In this document: one piece after another, positions 9,064-17,444 of the stretch
How positions within the stretch are numbered: the stretch's first letter is position 1
Layout of the letters: every line of letters starts with the position of its first letter
Source of the DNA: an uncultured Balneola sp.
Lineage (GTDB): Bacteria; Bacteroidota; Rhodothermia; Balneolales; Balneolaceae
Direction: 5' to 3'
DNA length: 34,304 nucleotides
Assembly (NCBI GenBank): GCA_913058495.1
Contig: CAJXQC010000030.1
Coordinates: 1-34,304, forward strand
Notes under the pieces: generated by a model
Databases searched by the model: none
Told to the model about the DNA's origin: nothing
What the model saw: the letters and a program-made list of their open reading frames with translations, nothing else
Made by a program: the position numbers and the translations under genes

Positions 9064-9629
9064 ATTCCTGAAATCTGAAAGAACACAAAAATAAAGCTCA
9101 CTACAGAAAGTACCAGGCCTATCATAAAAAGATTGTAGGCTATCCTCAGCAGCTTATATTTTTTTGCTAAAACTACTCCAAGTCCGTGAAGATCTCTGGC
9201 CATATTATCATACAGTCGCTCACTGTCCTGCATTAGCTCTTCCATTCCTTCTACATAATCTGCCCTTGGTAACGTATAAAAATTTCCGAAGAACAGAATA
9301 TTAGCCCGGTTTTCCCGAACATCTTCAAGCGTTACTTTTTCTTTACTTACTCTTGGGCGAGCTGAAAGAACTGCATAGACCAAGGATATAAGACAGGTGA
9401 TCAATAATATTGATGTAGGCAGCAGGAGCCATGGATTAGAATCTATCTTTGGGGAAATAGAAGCGATGATGATCGAGATAATAATACCATTGATACTGAT
9501 CATGATATTTGACTTGTTATCTGCAATGGCGCTCAGTTCCATATGTGTTCGGTAGGAGGTCCGGAACATATCCGAAACCCCTCGTTTCCTGGAGCCTAAT
9601 TTCTTCTTTGAGTCTGAATCTGATGACAT
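9060..9629 (-). CDS. DUF5706 / PycTM-type membrane protein (Pycsar effector-like)
   Basis: The 189 residues match the DUF5706 family as I recall it, the family of the PycTM effector of Pycsar anti-phage systems. The diagnostic stretch is MFRTSYRTHMELSAIADNKS followed by NIMISINGIII (about 21-51). TM segments are predicted near 41-59, 66-90 and 163-186, with a soluble middle containing FFGNFYTLPRADYVEGMEEL. In many Bacteroidota this domain is the C-terminal half of an HD-phosphohydrolase fusion, but here it stands alone. It lies 61 bp downstream of a nucleotidyl cyclase gene on the same strand. Sensing a cyclic nucleotide and perturbing the membrane is inference from PycTM. Confidence 0.82.
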   Translation of the reverse strand: MSSDSDSKKKLGSRKRGVSDMFRTSYRTHMELSAIADNKSNIMISINGIIISIIIASISPKIDSNPWLLLPTSILLITCLISLVYAVLSARPRVSKEKVTLEDVRENRANILFFGNFYTLPRADYVEGMEELMQDSERLYDNMARDLHGLGVVLAKKYKLLRIAYNLFMIGLVLSVVSFIFVFFQISGI

Positions 9630-9690
9630 TTTGTTCTTTTAATTTTACTGAATATAGAAAATTACACCGTAAACTCGATGCAATTTAAGA

Positions 9691-11631
9691 TCAGTGATTT
9701 AACCCCATTCTTTCTAGAAGTTGATTGTATCGGATATCACTTCTTAACTTATCGATTGGAAACATCGTTTTAATAAATAATATAGCTCCGAGTTTTTCGT
9801 CAACAGCTTTATTTAGATATGTAAACGCTTCATCATTTTCTCCCATAGCTGCATAAATAACTGCAAAATCCAGACTCATATTCAGGTCCGGGTTTGCCAG
9901 CCCTCTTTTCTTAATAATTTCCAGGTTTTCGTTTGCCAGCTTTTTGTTCCCTTTTAATGCTGCTATATATCCTAACTGGGTTCCCCCTTTGTATTCAGAA
10001 TCCACCAGATCTAAATACTTCTTTACCACCTTTATTGCTTTATCGTACTTCTCTTCTGCAACGTAGACCAAAGCCATTCCCTCTAATGCTGACCTGAATA
10101 AGGGATCCAGTTCAAGTATTTTTTCATAAGTTTCCATGGCTTTTTCATGTTTCCCTGATAACCAATATGAATATCCGTGTTGAAGTAATACCGGCAAAGA
10201 AACCGGAGCAATTTTGCTTGCCGCTTTGGTATGATGAAACATCCGTTCAAGGTCGCCGGTTATTCTGTAATACATTGCAAGCGCAATCCGAGCCTCCTCA
10301 TTGTTTGGCTCCATTGTTATCGCTTTTCTGAAATTAGCTTCTGCACTGTTATAGTCCCATTTATAAAAGAGATCTACAAATCCCAAAGACACAAAAGACT
10401 CTCCACGAAAGCCATTCAATTCCAGAGCTTTTAACGCAAATTTTTCGGCTTTCGGAAACGCCGCCTTCCCTTTTAAGTGACCAATTGTTCCTAAAAAGCT
10501 GTAGCAATTTGCCAATCCAGAATACGCTTTGGTATAGGTTGCACATTTCTTTATTGCTTTCCGGTAACAATCTATTGCTTTTTGAACAGATTCAGGCGTT
10601 CGCTTATTCCAATAATAAAGTCCTTGCAGATAATGGTTGTATGCAACAACACTATCCGTTGATGCTTCGTACAGGTTCCTGGATATACTAAACTCAAAAT
10701 TCTGTTCCAGCTTCTCAGCTATTTTTTGAGATATTTCATCCTGCACTTTAAAAATATCTTTCAATTCGCCGTCATAGTTTTCTGACCATATATGAAAGCC
10801 ATCATCTGTGTTTATAAGCTGTGCTGTAACACGGATCTTATTTCCGGCTTGCCTCACACTTCCCTCTAAAACCGTGGCTACATTCAGCTCCTTGCCAATT
10901 TCCCGTATATCCTTTTTAGTGTTTTTATAAGCAAATACAGACGTTCTGGAAGGAACCTGTAATCCATCCAGTTTAACGAGCGCGTTTATTATTTCCTCCG
11001 TTATACCATCACTGAAATATTCATTTTCCGGATTGGGGCTGAAATTCGCAAAAGGCAATACCGCCACGCTGTTTTTATGACTTCCGGTTATTCCTTGTAT
11101 ATAGGATTGTTCAGGAACGGAAAGCCCTTCATTTGCCAGAGCAAAAATGCTGATCGGATTGAACACATTCTTCAGGTCGTGCTCTCCAAAAGCTTCAACT
11201 TTTATACCCGGATGGTTTTTAATTTCTTCAAATACTTTTCCGGATATCATCACTCCCCCCGGTACAGAAAGTGACTGTACTCTTGCCGCTACATTTACAG
11301 CGTCTCCGAAAACACCTTCTGAATCATGAACCACATCTCCAATATGAATTCCAATTCTCAATGGTACTTTTGGATCTTTTTGCAGTTGCTCTTGAATTTC
11401 GCGAGCAGCTTCAACTGCTTTAATGGCACTGGTGAACATGCTCAGCGTTCCGTCGCCATAATACTGCATTACCCGTCCGTTATGAGTGGCAATGCTTTTA
11501 TCAACAACATTCCTTTGTCTGTCGCGAAGCAACTTCGCCTTAGACTCATCCTCTTGCATAAGTTTGGTATAACCAACCATATCAGCAAACATAATAGCTG
11601 CAAGGGATCTGTAATTACTTTGCTCTGACAT
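9691..11631 (-). CDS. Class III nucleotidyl cyclase with TolB-like and TPR domains
   Basis: The 646-residue protein has three parts: a class III cyclase homology domain (about 8-165), a TolB-like N-terminal domain (about 186-300, VAVLPFANFSPNPENEYFSD and FHIWSENYDGELKDIF) and a series of TPR-like repeats (about 330-630). Both metal aspartates (Asp17 in FADMVGYT, Asp60 in YYGDG) and the transition-state Asn113 and Arg117 (VNVAAR) are present. The two purine-specifying positions are unusual: Gln56 where adenylyl cyclases have Lys, and Gly106 where they have Asp. The substrate is therefore open. No TM segment is evident. It is probably co-transcribed with the DUF5706 gene. Confidence 0.9.
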   Translation of the reverse strand: MSEQSNYRSLAAIMFADMVGYTKLMQEDESKAKLLRDRQRNVVDKSIATHNGRVMQYYGDGTLSMFTSAIKAVEAAREIQEQLQKDPKVPLRIGIHIGDVVHDSEGVFGDAVNVAARVQSLSVPGGVMISGKVFEEIKNHPGIKVEAFGEHDLKNVFNPISIFALANEGLSVPEQSYIQGITGSHKNSVAVLPFANFSPNPENEYFSDGITEEIINALVKLDGLQVPSRTSVFAYKNTKKDIREIGKELNVATVLEGSVRQAGNKIRVTAQLINTDDGFHIWSENYDGELKDIFKVQDEISQKIAEKLEQNFEFSISRNLYEASTDSVVAYNHYLQGLYYWNKRTPESVQKAIDCYRKAIKKCATYTKAYSGLANCYSFLGTIGHLKGKAAFPKAEKFALKALELNGFRGESFVSLGFVDLFYKWDYNSAEANFRKAITMEPNNEEARIALAMYYRITGDLERMFHHTKAASKIAPVSLPVLLQHGYSYWLSGKHEKAMETYEKILELDPLFRSALEGMALVYVAEEKYDKAIKVVKKYLDLVDSEYKGGTQLGYIAALKGNKKLANENLEIIKKRGLANPDLNMSLDFAVIYAAMGENDEAFTYLNKAVDEKLGAILFIKTMFPIDKLRSDIRYNQLLERMGLNH

Positions 11632-11693
11632 TCTTTTTTTAATCGTTGTTGATACACTATCAATATATCAATAATCGAGCCATGGTTGTATAT

Positions 11694-14600
11694 CTAGAAG
11701 AAAAATCCTGCTTTTATTTCAAATAATGACCCTTCGTCAGATACACCTATCGTAGAATTAATTAATACAGAGTCAAAAGCGTTGAACCAAACTCCACCAC
11801 CATAACCTTTATGCCATAAAGATGAACTTTCACCGTCAGTCCATACTCTTCCTGTGTCAAAAAAGCCGGTGATTCCAAGTTTCCCTCCCAGCAGGTAACG
11901 ATAGAAGTCAAGAAGTTCTACTCTGATTTCGGTGTTATTATAAAAAGTACTTCGTCCTGAAAACCTTCTGCCATTATATCCTCTCAGATTTTGAGTACCA
12001 CCAATGGTGTTCGACTCGTAGAAAGGAAAGGGGCCAAAATTATGTGCTCCGCCAACGCGATTGGCAATTACAATTTGAGGACTAAACCTGATCGGATAAA
12101 AAATTCTGAAATCAGACTCCATTCTGTAAAACGTTTGAGACGTATTTCTTATTCCGATATTCACATCCGAATGGAGAGAATATTTATATCCTTGCCTGGG
12201 ATTTATGGAATTGTCTACATCTGAAATAGAGACATTGGTAAATACAGTATTGAACCATTGATCTTCATCTGTGGTGGCGCTAAATCCATTTCCAAGTTCA
12301 TTCAGAATATTGTTTTCGTCCGAATTATCATCGATTATAGTTGCGCTCAATCTGTTCCCCATGTCAACCGATAAAACCTGATTTATGGAACGGCTCAGGC
12401 TTCCCTCAAAAGCATATCTGGTTAGCCTGGCCCGATAGAATTTGTTACTTCTTGCTTGTAAAGTTGTTTCGTTTCCAAGCCCAAAGAAATTTCTGAAACT
12501 CTTGGGAAACAGCACTTCTGAACTAATATTCAGATCCCAATGTCCCACTCTTTGAAACCAGGTTCCATCATATTTTAAATTGGAAGCTCCTGTTTTGGGG
12601 GCATAATTAAATCTGAGATAATGTGTAACAGCAGGAAACTTTCTGAATCCGTAACGAACAATTCTTGGGCCTCCCCCAATGAAAATTCCATCAAATGAGT
12701 TGTACTCAAAGTAGTAGCCCGGAAACACTCTATTCCACCTGAAATCAGCTTCGTAATTGTACTTACTAATTGTTGGATCATCAGTTAAATGTCTGTGAAC
12801 TTTGTGGTTTGATACCATCGTATTTCCTTTTTCGGAATCAAAGATCTCTACATCCCGGGATGTTTTCTTATTTAAGTTTTTTGTATCAAAGAGATCGTCG
12901 CCCGGGCCTCCGATAACGAGTAATCTGGTTTTATTATCTGCCTCTCCCGACAGAATAAATTCATCATTTCCACTTAACCCATAAATGCGTATTTCTTCCG
13001 TTTCCCGGTCTGTGAAAGTTCTGTCGAAGTATTTCTCCCGGAGCTTTCCTTTTCCTGATAACTTATATACACGAACTCTGGTTTTGTCCTTGTCAATTGT
13101 TTCTACCAAAAATCGCTCTCTCTTATTGCTTCCGGGAACCGAAACTATTCGGTTCAGCATTGAATAATACTCTTCTGTTACTTCAACAAGCCTATCTCTT
13201 CGGGCTTTCAAATGGTCGATCGTTTCTGTTCCGTATTTTTCAAATATCTCCGGAGGGTACTCTCTTACTGATCTTTCAATAACTGAGTCTGAAAGTTCAG
13301 AGCTGACTGATTCCGCGATCCTGATCCAATCTTCATGACCTAACTGATTCGTAAACCTTCGGGTTTGAGCAAGCGAATTGTAATTCAGACCAACCAGATT
13401 TCCGTAAGAATCCCCAAAATTTTGATACTGGAAAAAAGATCCCAGTTTCATGATTGTAGGAACTATTCCATTCATATTCATGAAAGCAACATCTCTGTCT
13501 CTTGGAATTGGCCTGTATATCTTTCCCTGATTATCTGCAGGCTCGAACGTTGCCCATCGCCATTGGTCACTGTGGCGGTCCCAGTCTCCGATCAACATAT
13601 CCAGTAAGCGGGCTCCTGCAAACATTTCCTGATCTACACGGTGGTCAATATCTCCATCAACTTCTCTGATCATGTCTCTGTAAGCAACAACTTCTTCTGA
13701 CCTGCCTACACTTTCTACATGACTCATATCATTGTCCGGCTTTTCTTCAAACAATCCCAGTTGTCCACCAATCTGATCTCCGTAACGTCCCAACATAGGA
13801 TCATTTGGGACATAATATATTTCAGGATTAGTATGGTAAACCCCTATAGCATCAGCTAAAACAGGAATTATGAGTGCTCCATATGGATTTAATATTGAGA
13901 ATTGATCCTGTGCCACATCTAAAGCAAAGGTTTTTTTCAGGTTTTCATCCCAGATCTTTCCCGCTTGTTTATCTACCGACCTGAGCACATATTCGTTTCC
14001 TTCTTTGTCTTCCAGATGAAGTGTGTTTGATTGTCCTTTCCCGCCCATTCTTACAGGAATTAATCCACCTTTAAGTTCTGAAACATCAAAAACAGGAAAC
14101 TCAGATTTTACTGACCAGTACTTGCGATTGTGAGCCCCAATAACTGCTTCAAACAATGCTCCTTTTCCGTCGTAGTCAGGGTTAGCTGCAATAACTTTAG
14201 TGCTGTCAGTGTAATCTGTATCCTCCAACACAACTTCTTCTTCAAGTGGATCTTCATATGGCGGTTTCATTTGGGTTTTGTAGAGTAGCTTTCCATCTTC
14301 GCTGCCGTCGTGAGTCCATGCCTCCAGCCATACAGAACCGTCACCATAATAATTTAACTTTGTAAAGCCTTCTCCCTGATAACTAAATTCGGTTCCTCTG
14401 CCGCTTGCTACATATGCCTCTTTAGTTCCTGCTCCGGTGACTACAAAATGCCTGGTTTCCCTTTTTCCTTCTTCTCTTATATACTGAAGACTATGTGAAT
14501 GTCCGGAAGCGTAGATCAGATGATCGTTATTGTTGAACAGCTCCTTAAAAGTATTTGCCATATTGCGATACTTATAATGATTCACATCCTGTTCAAGACC

Positions 14601-15419
14601 GAATATTCTTCTGTAAAGTGCGTAAAAGGAACCAAAAACCGGAGGCTTCAAGTGGGTTGATGGAGGTAAATAACCACCATGTGGACCTTTTGTAATTAGC
14701 GGATGATGTGCTGCAACCACTAAAAAATCTTTCTGGCGTTTAATGAGGATATCTTCGAATTCATTCAGAAAATCGCCGCCGTCAAACAGTTCATATTCTC
14801 CGGTATCACCGTAAGGCTTTTCATGTTTATGCAACCACCATTGTGTATCCAGCACAATTAGCCTGATATCATCTCTCAATAGTGGATGCTCATCGTCGTC
14901 CATTAATTCGATATCAACCGGTCCCGGAAATCCATCATCCGGCAGAAAAGTATTTCCTCTGTTCAGGTAATTTTCAACAAATTTTTCCTGTCGCCTTACT
15001 GCTGCTAATCCGTCTTTACCTCCGTCATCCCAATCATGATTTCCGGGAACAAAAAAGATCCTGCCTTTAAAATCTTCTACGGTTTTCAATTGCTCTATGA
15101 TCCTTCCCTCATAAAACTTCCTGTCAGGGTGGGTAGAGTCGGGCAAACCATTCAAATAAATATTATCTCCTAAGAAAACTACTGCACTTCGTTCAGAGCT
15201 TTTTGAAAGCTTATTCTGCAGAAGCTCGAGATTAGGCTCTTGACTTTCCTGAGATGCAGATCCGGCATCACCAATAAGGTACATCTCGTAGATCAGTTCA
15301 TTCTCTGAACCCGGAGTCATATCCTGCCATTCTTTTGCCTCTGATGAGTAATATAACTTTGAACTAGAACAGGAAACTAATGCAATATATAGAAATGAAA
15401 TCTGTAGCGCTCTTTTCAT
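11694..15419 (-). CDS. Metallophosphatase / kinase-like / Omp85-type barrel fusion lipoprotein
   Basis: About 1241 residues from the ATG at 15419 (a TTG two codons earlier is less likely). A lipoprotein signal ends LVSC (Cys17). A calcineurin-like phosphoesterase domain follows with IGDAGS (Asp51), LGDNIY (Asp85), PGNHDW (about 125-130), AAHHP (238-239) and GHSH (306-309). A middle region (about 440-680) has a strand with Lys484 and the loop LIGDWDRHSDQW (about 609-620), then PRDRDVAF (Asp643), which resembles Fam20/HipA-type atypical kinase loops. The C-terminal third (about 850-1241) is a beta-barrel with GGTQNLRGYNGRRF, an Omp85 RGY motif, and a final Phe. It is thus probably an outer-membrane protein. 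Its substrate is unknown. Confidence 0.85.
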   Translation of the reverse strand: MKRALQISFLYIALVSCSSSKLYYSSEAKEWQDMTPGSENELIYEMYLIGDAGSASQESQEPNLELLQNKLSKSSERSAVVFLGDNIYLNGLPDSTHPDRKFYEGRIIEQLKTVEDFKGRIFFVPGNHDWDDGGKDGLAAVRRQEKFVENYLNRGNTFLPDDGFPGPVDIELMDDDEHPLLRDDIRLIVLDTQWWLHKHEKPYGDTGEYELFDGGDFLNEFEDILIKRQKDFLVVAAHHPLITKGPHGGYLPPSTHLKPPVFGSFYALYRRIFGLEQDVNHYKYRNMANTFKELFNNNDHLIYASGHSHSLQYIREEGKRETRHFVVTGAGTKEAYVASGRGTEFSYQGEGFTKLNYYGDGSVWLEAWTHDGSEDGKLLYKTQMKPPYEDPLEEEVVLEDTDYTDSTKVIAANPDYDGKGALFEAVIGAHNRKYWSVKSEFPVFDVSELKGGLIPVRMGGKGQSNTLHLEDKEGNEYVLRSVDKQAGKIWDENLKKTFALDVAQDQFSILNPYGALIIPVLADAIGVYHTNPEIYYVPNDPMLGRYGDQIGGQLGLFEEKPDNDMSHVESVGRSEEVVAYRDMIREVDGDIDHRVDQEMFAGARLLDMLIGDWDRHSDQWRWATFEPADNQGKIYRPIPRDRDVAFMNMNGIVPTIMKLGSFFQYQNFGDSYGNLVGLNYNSLAQTRRFTNQLGHEDWIRIAESVSSELSDSVIERSVREYPPEIFEKYGTETIDHLKARRDRLVEVTEEYYSMLNRIVSVPGSNKRERFLVETIDKDKTRVRVYKLSGKGKLREKYFDRTFTDRETEEIRIYGLSGNDEFILSGEADNKTRLLVIGGPGDDLFDTKNLNKKTSRDVEIFDSEKGNTMVSNHKVHRHLTDDPTISKYNYEADFRWNRVFPGYYFEYNSFDGIFIGGGPRIVRYGFRKFPAVTHYLRFNYAPKTGASNLKYDGTWFQRVGHWDLNISSEVLFPKSFRNFFGLGNETTLQARSNKFYRARLTRYAFEGSLSRSINQVLSVDMGNRLSATIIDDNSDENNILNELGNGFSATTDEDQWFNTVFTNVSISDVDNSINPRQGYKYSLHSDVNIGIRNTSQTFYRMESDFRIFYPIRFSPQIVIANRVGGAHNFGPFPFYESNTIGGTQNLRGYNGRRFSGRSTFYNNTEIRVELLDFYRYLLGGKLGITGFFDTGRVWTDGESSSLWHKGYGGGVWFNAFDSVLINSTIGVSDEGSLFEIKAGFFF

Positions 15420-15488
15420 AATCAAAGATAAAATAAGTTGGGCTGATTACACTAACAAAAAGTGCGCTGATTGATGGGCATAAAAAAA

Positions 15489-15547
15489 CCCTGTCCTTGG
15501 TGAACCGGGTTGCGTTTTGAATCAACTGTCACCAATATACGGCAGGG
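15489..15547. other. Nested hairpin structure, possible RNA element or attenuator
   Basis: Three coaxial stems nest in 59 nt: CCCTGTC/GGCAGGG (15489-15495 with 15541-15547, one GU on the plus strand), TTGGTGA/TCACCAA (15497-15503 with 15529-15535, perfect) and GTTG/CAAC (15509-15512 with 15523-15526). Read on the minus strand the structure ends in seven Ts (15488-15482), like an intrinsic terminator in the leader of the barrel-fusion gene. On the plus strand a T-run follows at 15567-15572. I do not recognise a riboswitch class. Confidence 0.5.
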
Positions 15548-15578
15548 AACCCCGCCTGACCAAATCTTTTTTATTATC

Positions 15579-15609
15579 TATAACTAATGTTATATAATGT
15601 ATAACTAAT
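15579..15609. promoter_or_regulatory. Paired 10-bp direct repeats, possible operator
   Basis: TATAACTAAT occurs at 15579-15588 and again at 15600-15609, exactly 21 bp apart, which is two helical turns. This places the copies on the same DNA face, 54 bp before the HTH gene at 15663. It is a plausible autoregulatory operator for that regulator. Confidence 0.4.
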
Positions 15610-15662
15610 ATGCTATATTTGAGTAAATAAAATTAGGTAATACATAATTATATTTTTAGAAT

Positions 15663-16073
15663 ATGCCGCGTAAAATTGGTTCATTAACCCTTTATTCCAT
15701 TGATGATCTGCATGAAATGCTTGGAATCTCAAAAATGACGCTCCGGGCTTACCTGAGAGAAGGCAGACTGAAAGGCCGGAAACTCGGCGTTAGTTGGTTT
15801 GTTACTGAGAATGCCATCCGGGAATATTTTGAAGAAGAGGAAACCCCTGGTACTGTTTCAAAAAAGAGAAAAAGTTTCCGTTATATTGTACAGGGTGTAA
15901 ATGATCTTGTAAGCGAAACGGAATATTGTGAAACTATACAGGATGTAATACAAACCTTAAACGAACAGGCAATTATAAGTTTATTTCAGGTTCAGAAAAT
16001 TGATGGTGAAACTGAAGAGATTGTCGAAATTATAAAAGCACGAGATTTTTTAGATAAGCATGATTCCAATTGA
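15663..16073 (+). CDS. Excisionase/MerR-like HTH DNA-binding protein
   Basis: The N-terminal part of this 136-residue protein is a winged helix-turn-helix of the HTH_17/excisionase type: LYSIDDLHEMLGISKMTLRA (about 9-28), then YLREGRLKGRKLGVSWFVTE. The C-terminal half (about 70-136) is not recognised and may sense a ligand or oligomerise. It is unlikely to be a phage excisionase since no phage genes are nearby. Its last 14 bp overlap the next ORF, indicating translational coupling. Paired 10-bp direct repeats upstream suggest autoregulation. Confidence 0.8.
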   Translation: MPRKIGSLTLYSIDDLHEMLGISKMTLRAYLREGRLKGRKLGVSWFVTENAIREYFEEEETPGTVSKKRKSFRYIVQGVNDLVSETEYCETIQDVIQTLNEQAIISLFQVQKIDGETEEIVEIIKARDFLDKHDSN

Positions 16074-16344
16074 ACAAACAGGTATTGAAGAATTAAGCTT
16101 TGGAGACTCCAAAGAAGATATTTTCCACGTATTAGTAAACAAGCAGGTTTCTCCAAACGGGATCGATCTTGATAAACTCCGGCTTGCCGATCCCAGAAAC
16201 TTTGATGCTGCTTTGACGTCTGCCGGCTGCATTATTATGCTGAATGAAATTGAGATCGATGAACTAGCAAGAAGAGGAGAGTTGAATCCCAAAAAGCTAC
16301 ACCAGAGTTTATATGACCTTGCGGGACAGGAAGGGTTGCTTTAG
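16060..16344 (+). CDS. Small hypothetical protein coupled to the HTH regulator
   Basis: No family recognised. The 94 residues are soluble with alternating acidic and hydrophobic positions and no signal peptide. The ATG at 16060 lies inside the HTH gene (14-bp overlap), and no other in-frame ATG near the start is available, so coupling is likely. Its stop overlaps the convergent Nudix gene by 4 bp. It could be a partner of the regulator, but there is no direct evidence. Confidence 0.65.
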   Translation: MIPIEQTGIEELSFGDSKEDIFHVLVNKQVSPNGIDLDKLRLADPRNFDAALTSAGCIIMLNEIEIDELARRGELNPKKLHQSLYDLAGQEGLL

Positions 16345-16901
16345 ATCCTTCCAGCCTTTTTTAAAAACTCTTCTGCCCTCAGTAAACAGCAGATCGTTTT
16401 TCCGTCATTGATTTCGCCTGAGTGAACCATTCTTACAGCCTCTTTGAAAGAGATCCGTTCTTTTTGTACAAACTCATCGTCATCAGTTGCGTCTTTATTA
16501 AACTTCAAATCCATCGCAACATAAATGTGTATAACTTCATCTGCATATCCTATAGCCGGAAAAAAATGACCTATATAATGAAGTTCTTTGGTTTCAATTC
16601 CGGTTTCTTCTCTTAGCTCTCTTTCAGCGGTCTGATGAGGGTTTTCCCCACTATCAATTTTACCCGCCGGAACTTCCAGAAAAATTTGTTTCGCCGGATA
16701 CCGATACTGATTGATCAACATTACATCTCCGTTTTCAAAAACAGGTACTACCGCAGATGCTCCTGGATGTTTGATCCATTCTCTTGATGAAGTCGTATCA
16801 TCCGGAAGTAATACTTCATCGTAATAAACATGCAAAAGCTTCCCGATAAAAACTTCCTTTGAAAATTTTTGTTCTTCAACTAATCCTCTAGAATCCGTCA
16901 T
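16341..16901 (-). CDS. Nudix hydrolase (ADP-ribose pyrophosphatase-like)
   Basis: The complete Nudix box is visible at about residues 80-102: GKIDSGE, seven residues, then RELREETGI, matching Gx5Ex7REUxEExGU. The preceding VVPVFENGDVMLINQYRYPA and LEVPAGKI are typical of the ADP-ribose/GDP-mannose pyrophosphatase subgroup. The 186-residue length fits. It probably hydrolyses ADP-ribose or a related nucleotide sugar in the cytoplasm; the exact substrate is inferred. It is convergent with the small ORF and divergent from the STAS-like gene. Confidence 0.92.
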   Translation of the reverse strand: MTDSRGLVEEQKFSKEVFIGKLLHVYYDEVLLPDDTTSSREWIKHPGASAVVPVFENGDVMLINQYRYPAKQIFLEVPAGKIDSGENPHQTAERELREETGIETKELHYIGHFFPAIGYADEVIHIYVAMDLKFNKDATDDDEFVQKERISFKEAVRMVHSGEINDGKTICCLLRAEEFLKKAGRI

Positions 16902-16963
16902 TTATATTAGGTCTTTAAAATTCTTTATAATATAATGAGTTATAGGCAATTAAGGTGTCGTTT

Positions 16964-17341
16964 ATGAAGGATTATAAACTTGAAACAGAACAAAGAGAAG
17001 ATTATTTATTCGCCTACTACGAAGCTGAGCGAGACAGTATTGATTTGTCAAATGCTATTTGGGAGGAAATTTCATTAAAAATGAAAGAATACGACCTCAC
17101 AAAAATATTGGTTGTTGAGAATATTAAAATGAATCCCAGTACAGTTTTTGAAATGTATCAAATTATTCAGGCTTCATTTAAGCTTGGTTTTGCAGGAAAA
17201 TCTATTGCCTTTGTTGACTTAGTGGAAGAACACTATAAACACAATAAATTTGGTGAAACACTAGGCAGGAATCTGGGGGTAAATTGCAAAATATTCAAAA
17301 CAGAAACTGCTGCCCGTGAGTGGCTGAAAACACAGCCTTAA
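16964..17341 (+). CDS. STAS/SpoIIAA-like protein
   Basis: About 125 residues from the ATG at 16964, which has AAGG 8 nt upstream; a GTG at 16955 would add three residues and is less likely. The alternating strand/helix pattern and the C-terminal AAREWL resemble the SpoIIAA-like (STAS-fold) family found alone in Bacteroidota. No catalytic residues are visible. A role in signalling or binding is only a guess. Its stop lies in the palindrome at 17333-17346. Confidence 0.55.
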   Translation: MKDYKLETEQREDYLFAYYEAERDSIDLSNAIWEEISLKMKEYDLTKILVVENIKMNPSTVFEMYQIIQASFKLGFAGKSIAFVDLVEEHYKHNKFGETLGRNLGVNCKIFKTETAAREWLKTQP

Positions 17342-17346
17342 GGCTG
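17333..17346. terminator. Palindrome after STAS-like gene, probable weak terminator
   Basis: CAGCCTTAAGGCTG is a perfect 14-bp palindrome followed by CTCTTTATT. The stop codon of the upstream gene lies within it. The downstream T-tract is short, so termination strength is doubtful. Confidence 0.45.
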
Positions 17347-17412
17347 CTCTTTATTCATCTGTTCCTTTAGTTGCTCTGTTTATTTGTGTTGGCTTTGTGT
17401 GGTTAATGAGCG

Positions 17413-17420
17413 TACCTTTA
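17413..17420 (+). promoter_or_regulatory. Candidate promoter box TACCTTTA
   Basis: TACCTTTA lies 24 nt before the phosphatidyltransferase start, with a TTTG at 17394-17397 upstream. The 15-nt spacing is shorter than the usual Bacteroidota spacing, so the match is imperfect. Confidence 0.3.
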
Positions 17421-17444
17421 CACTTTAAATGATAATTTTTTCGC

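Noticed and set aside
15489-15547. A tRNA, SRP RNA or known riboswitch.
   Set aside because: The arm pattern is a single nested stem, not a cloverleaf, and I could match no conserved loop of SRP RNA or of SAM, TPP or cobalamin riboswitches.
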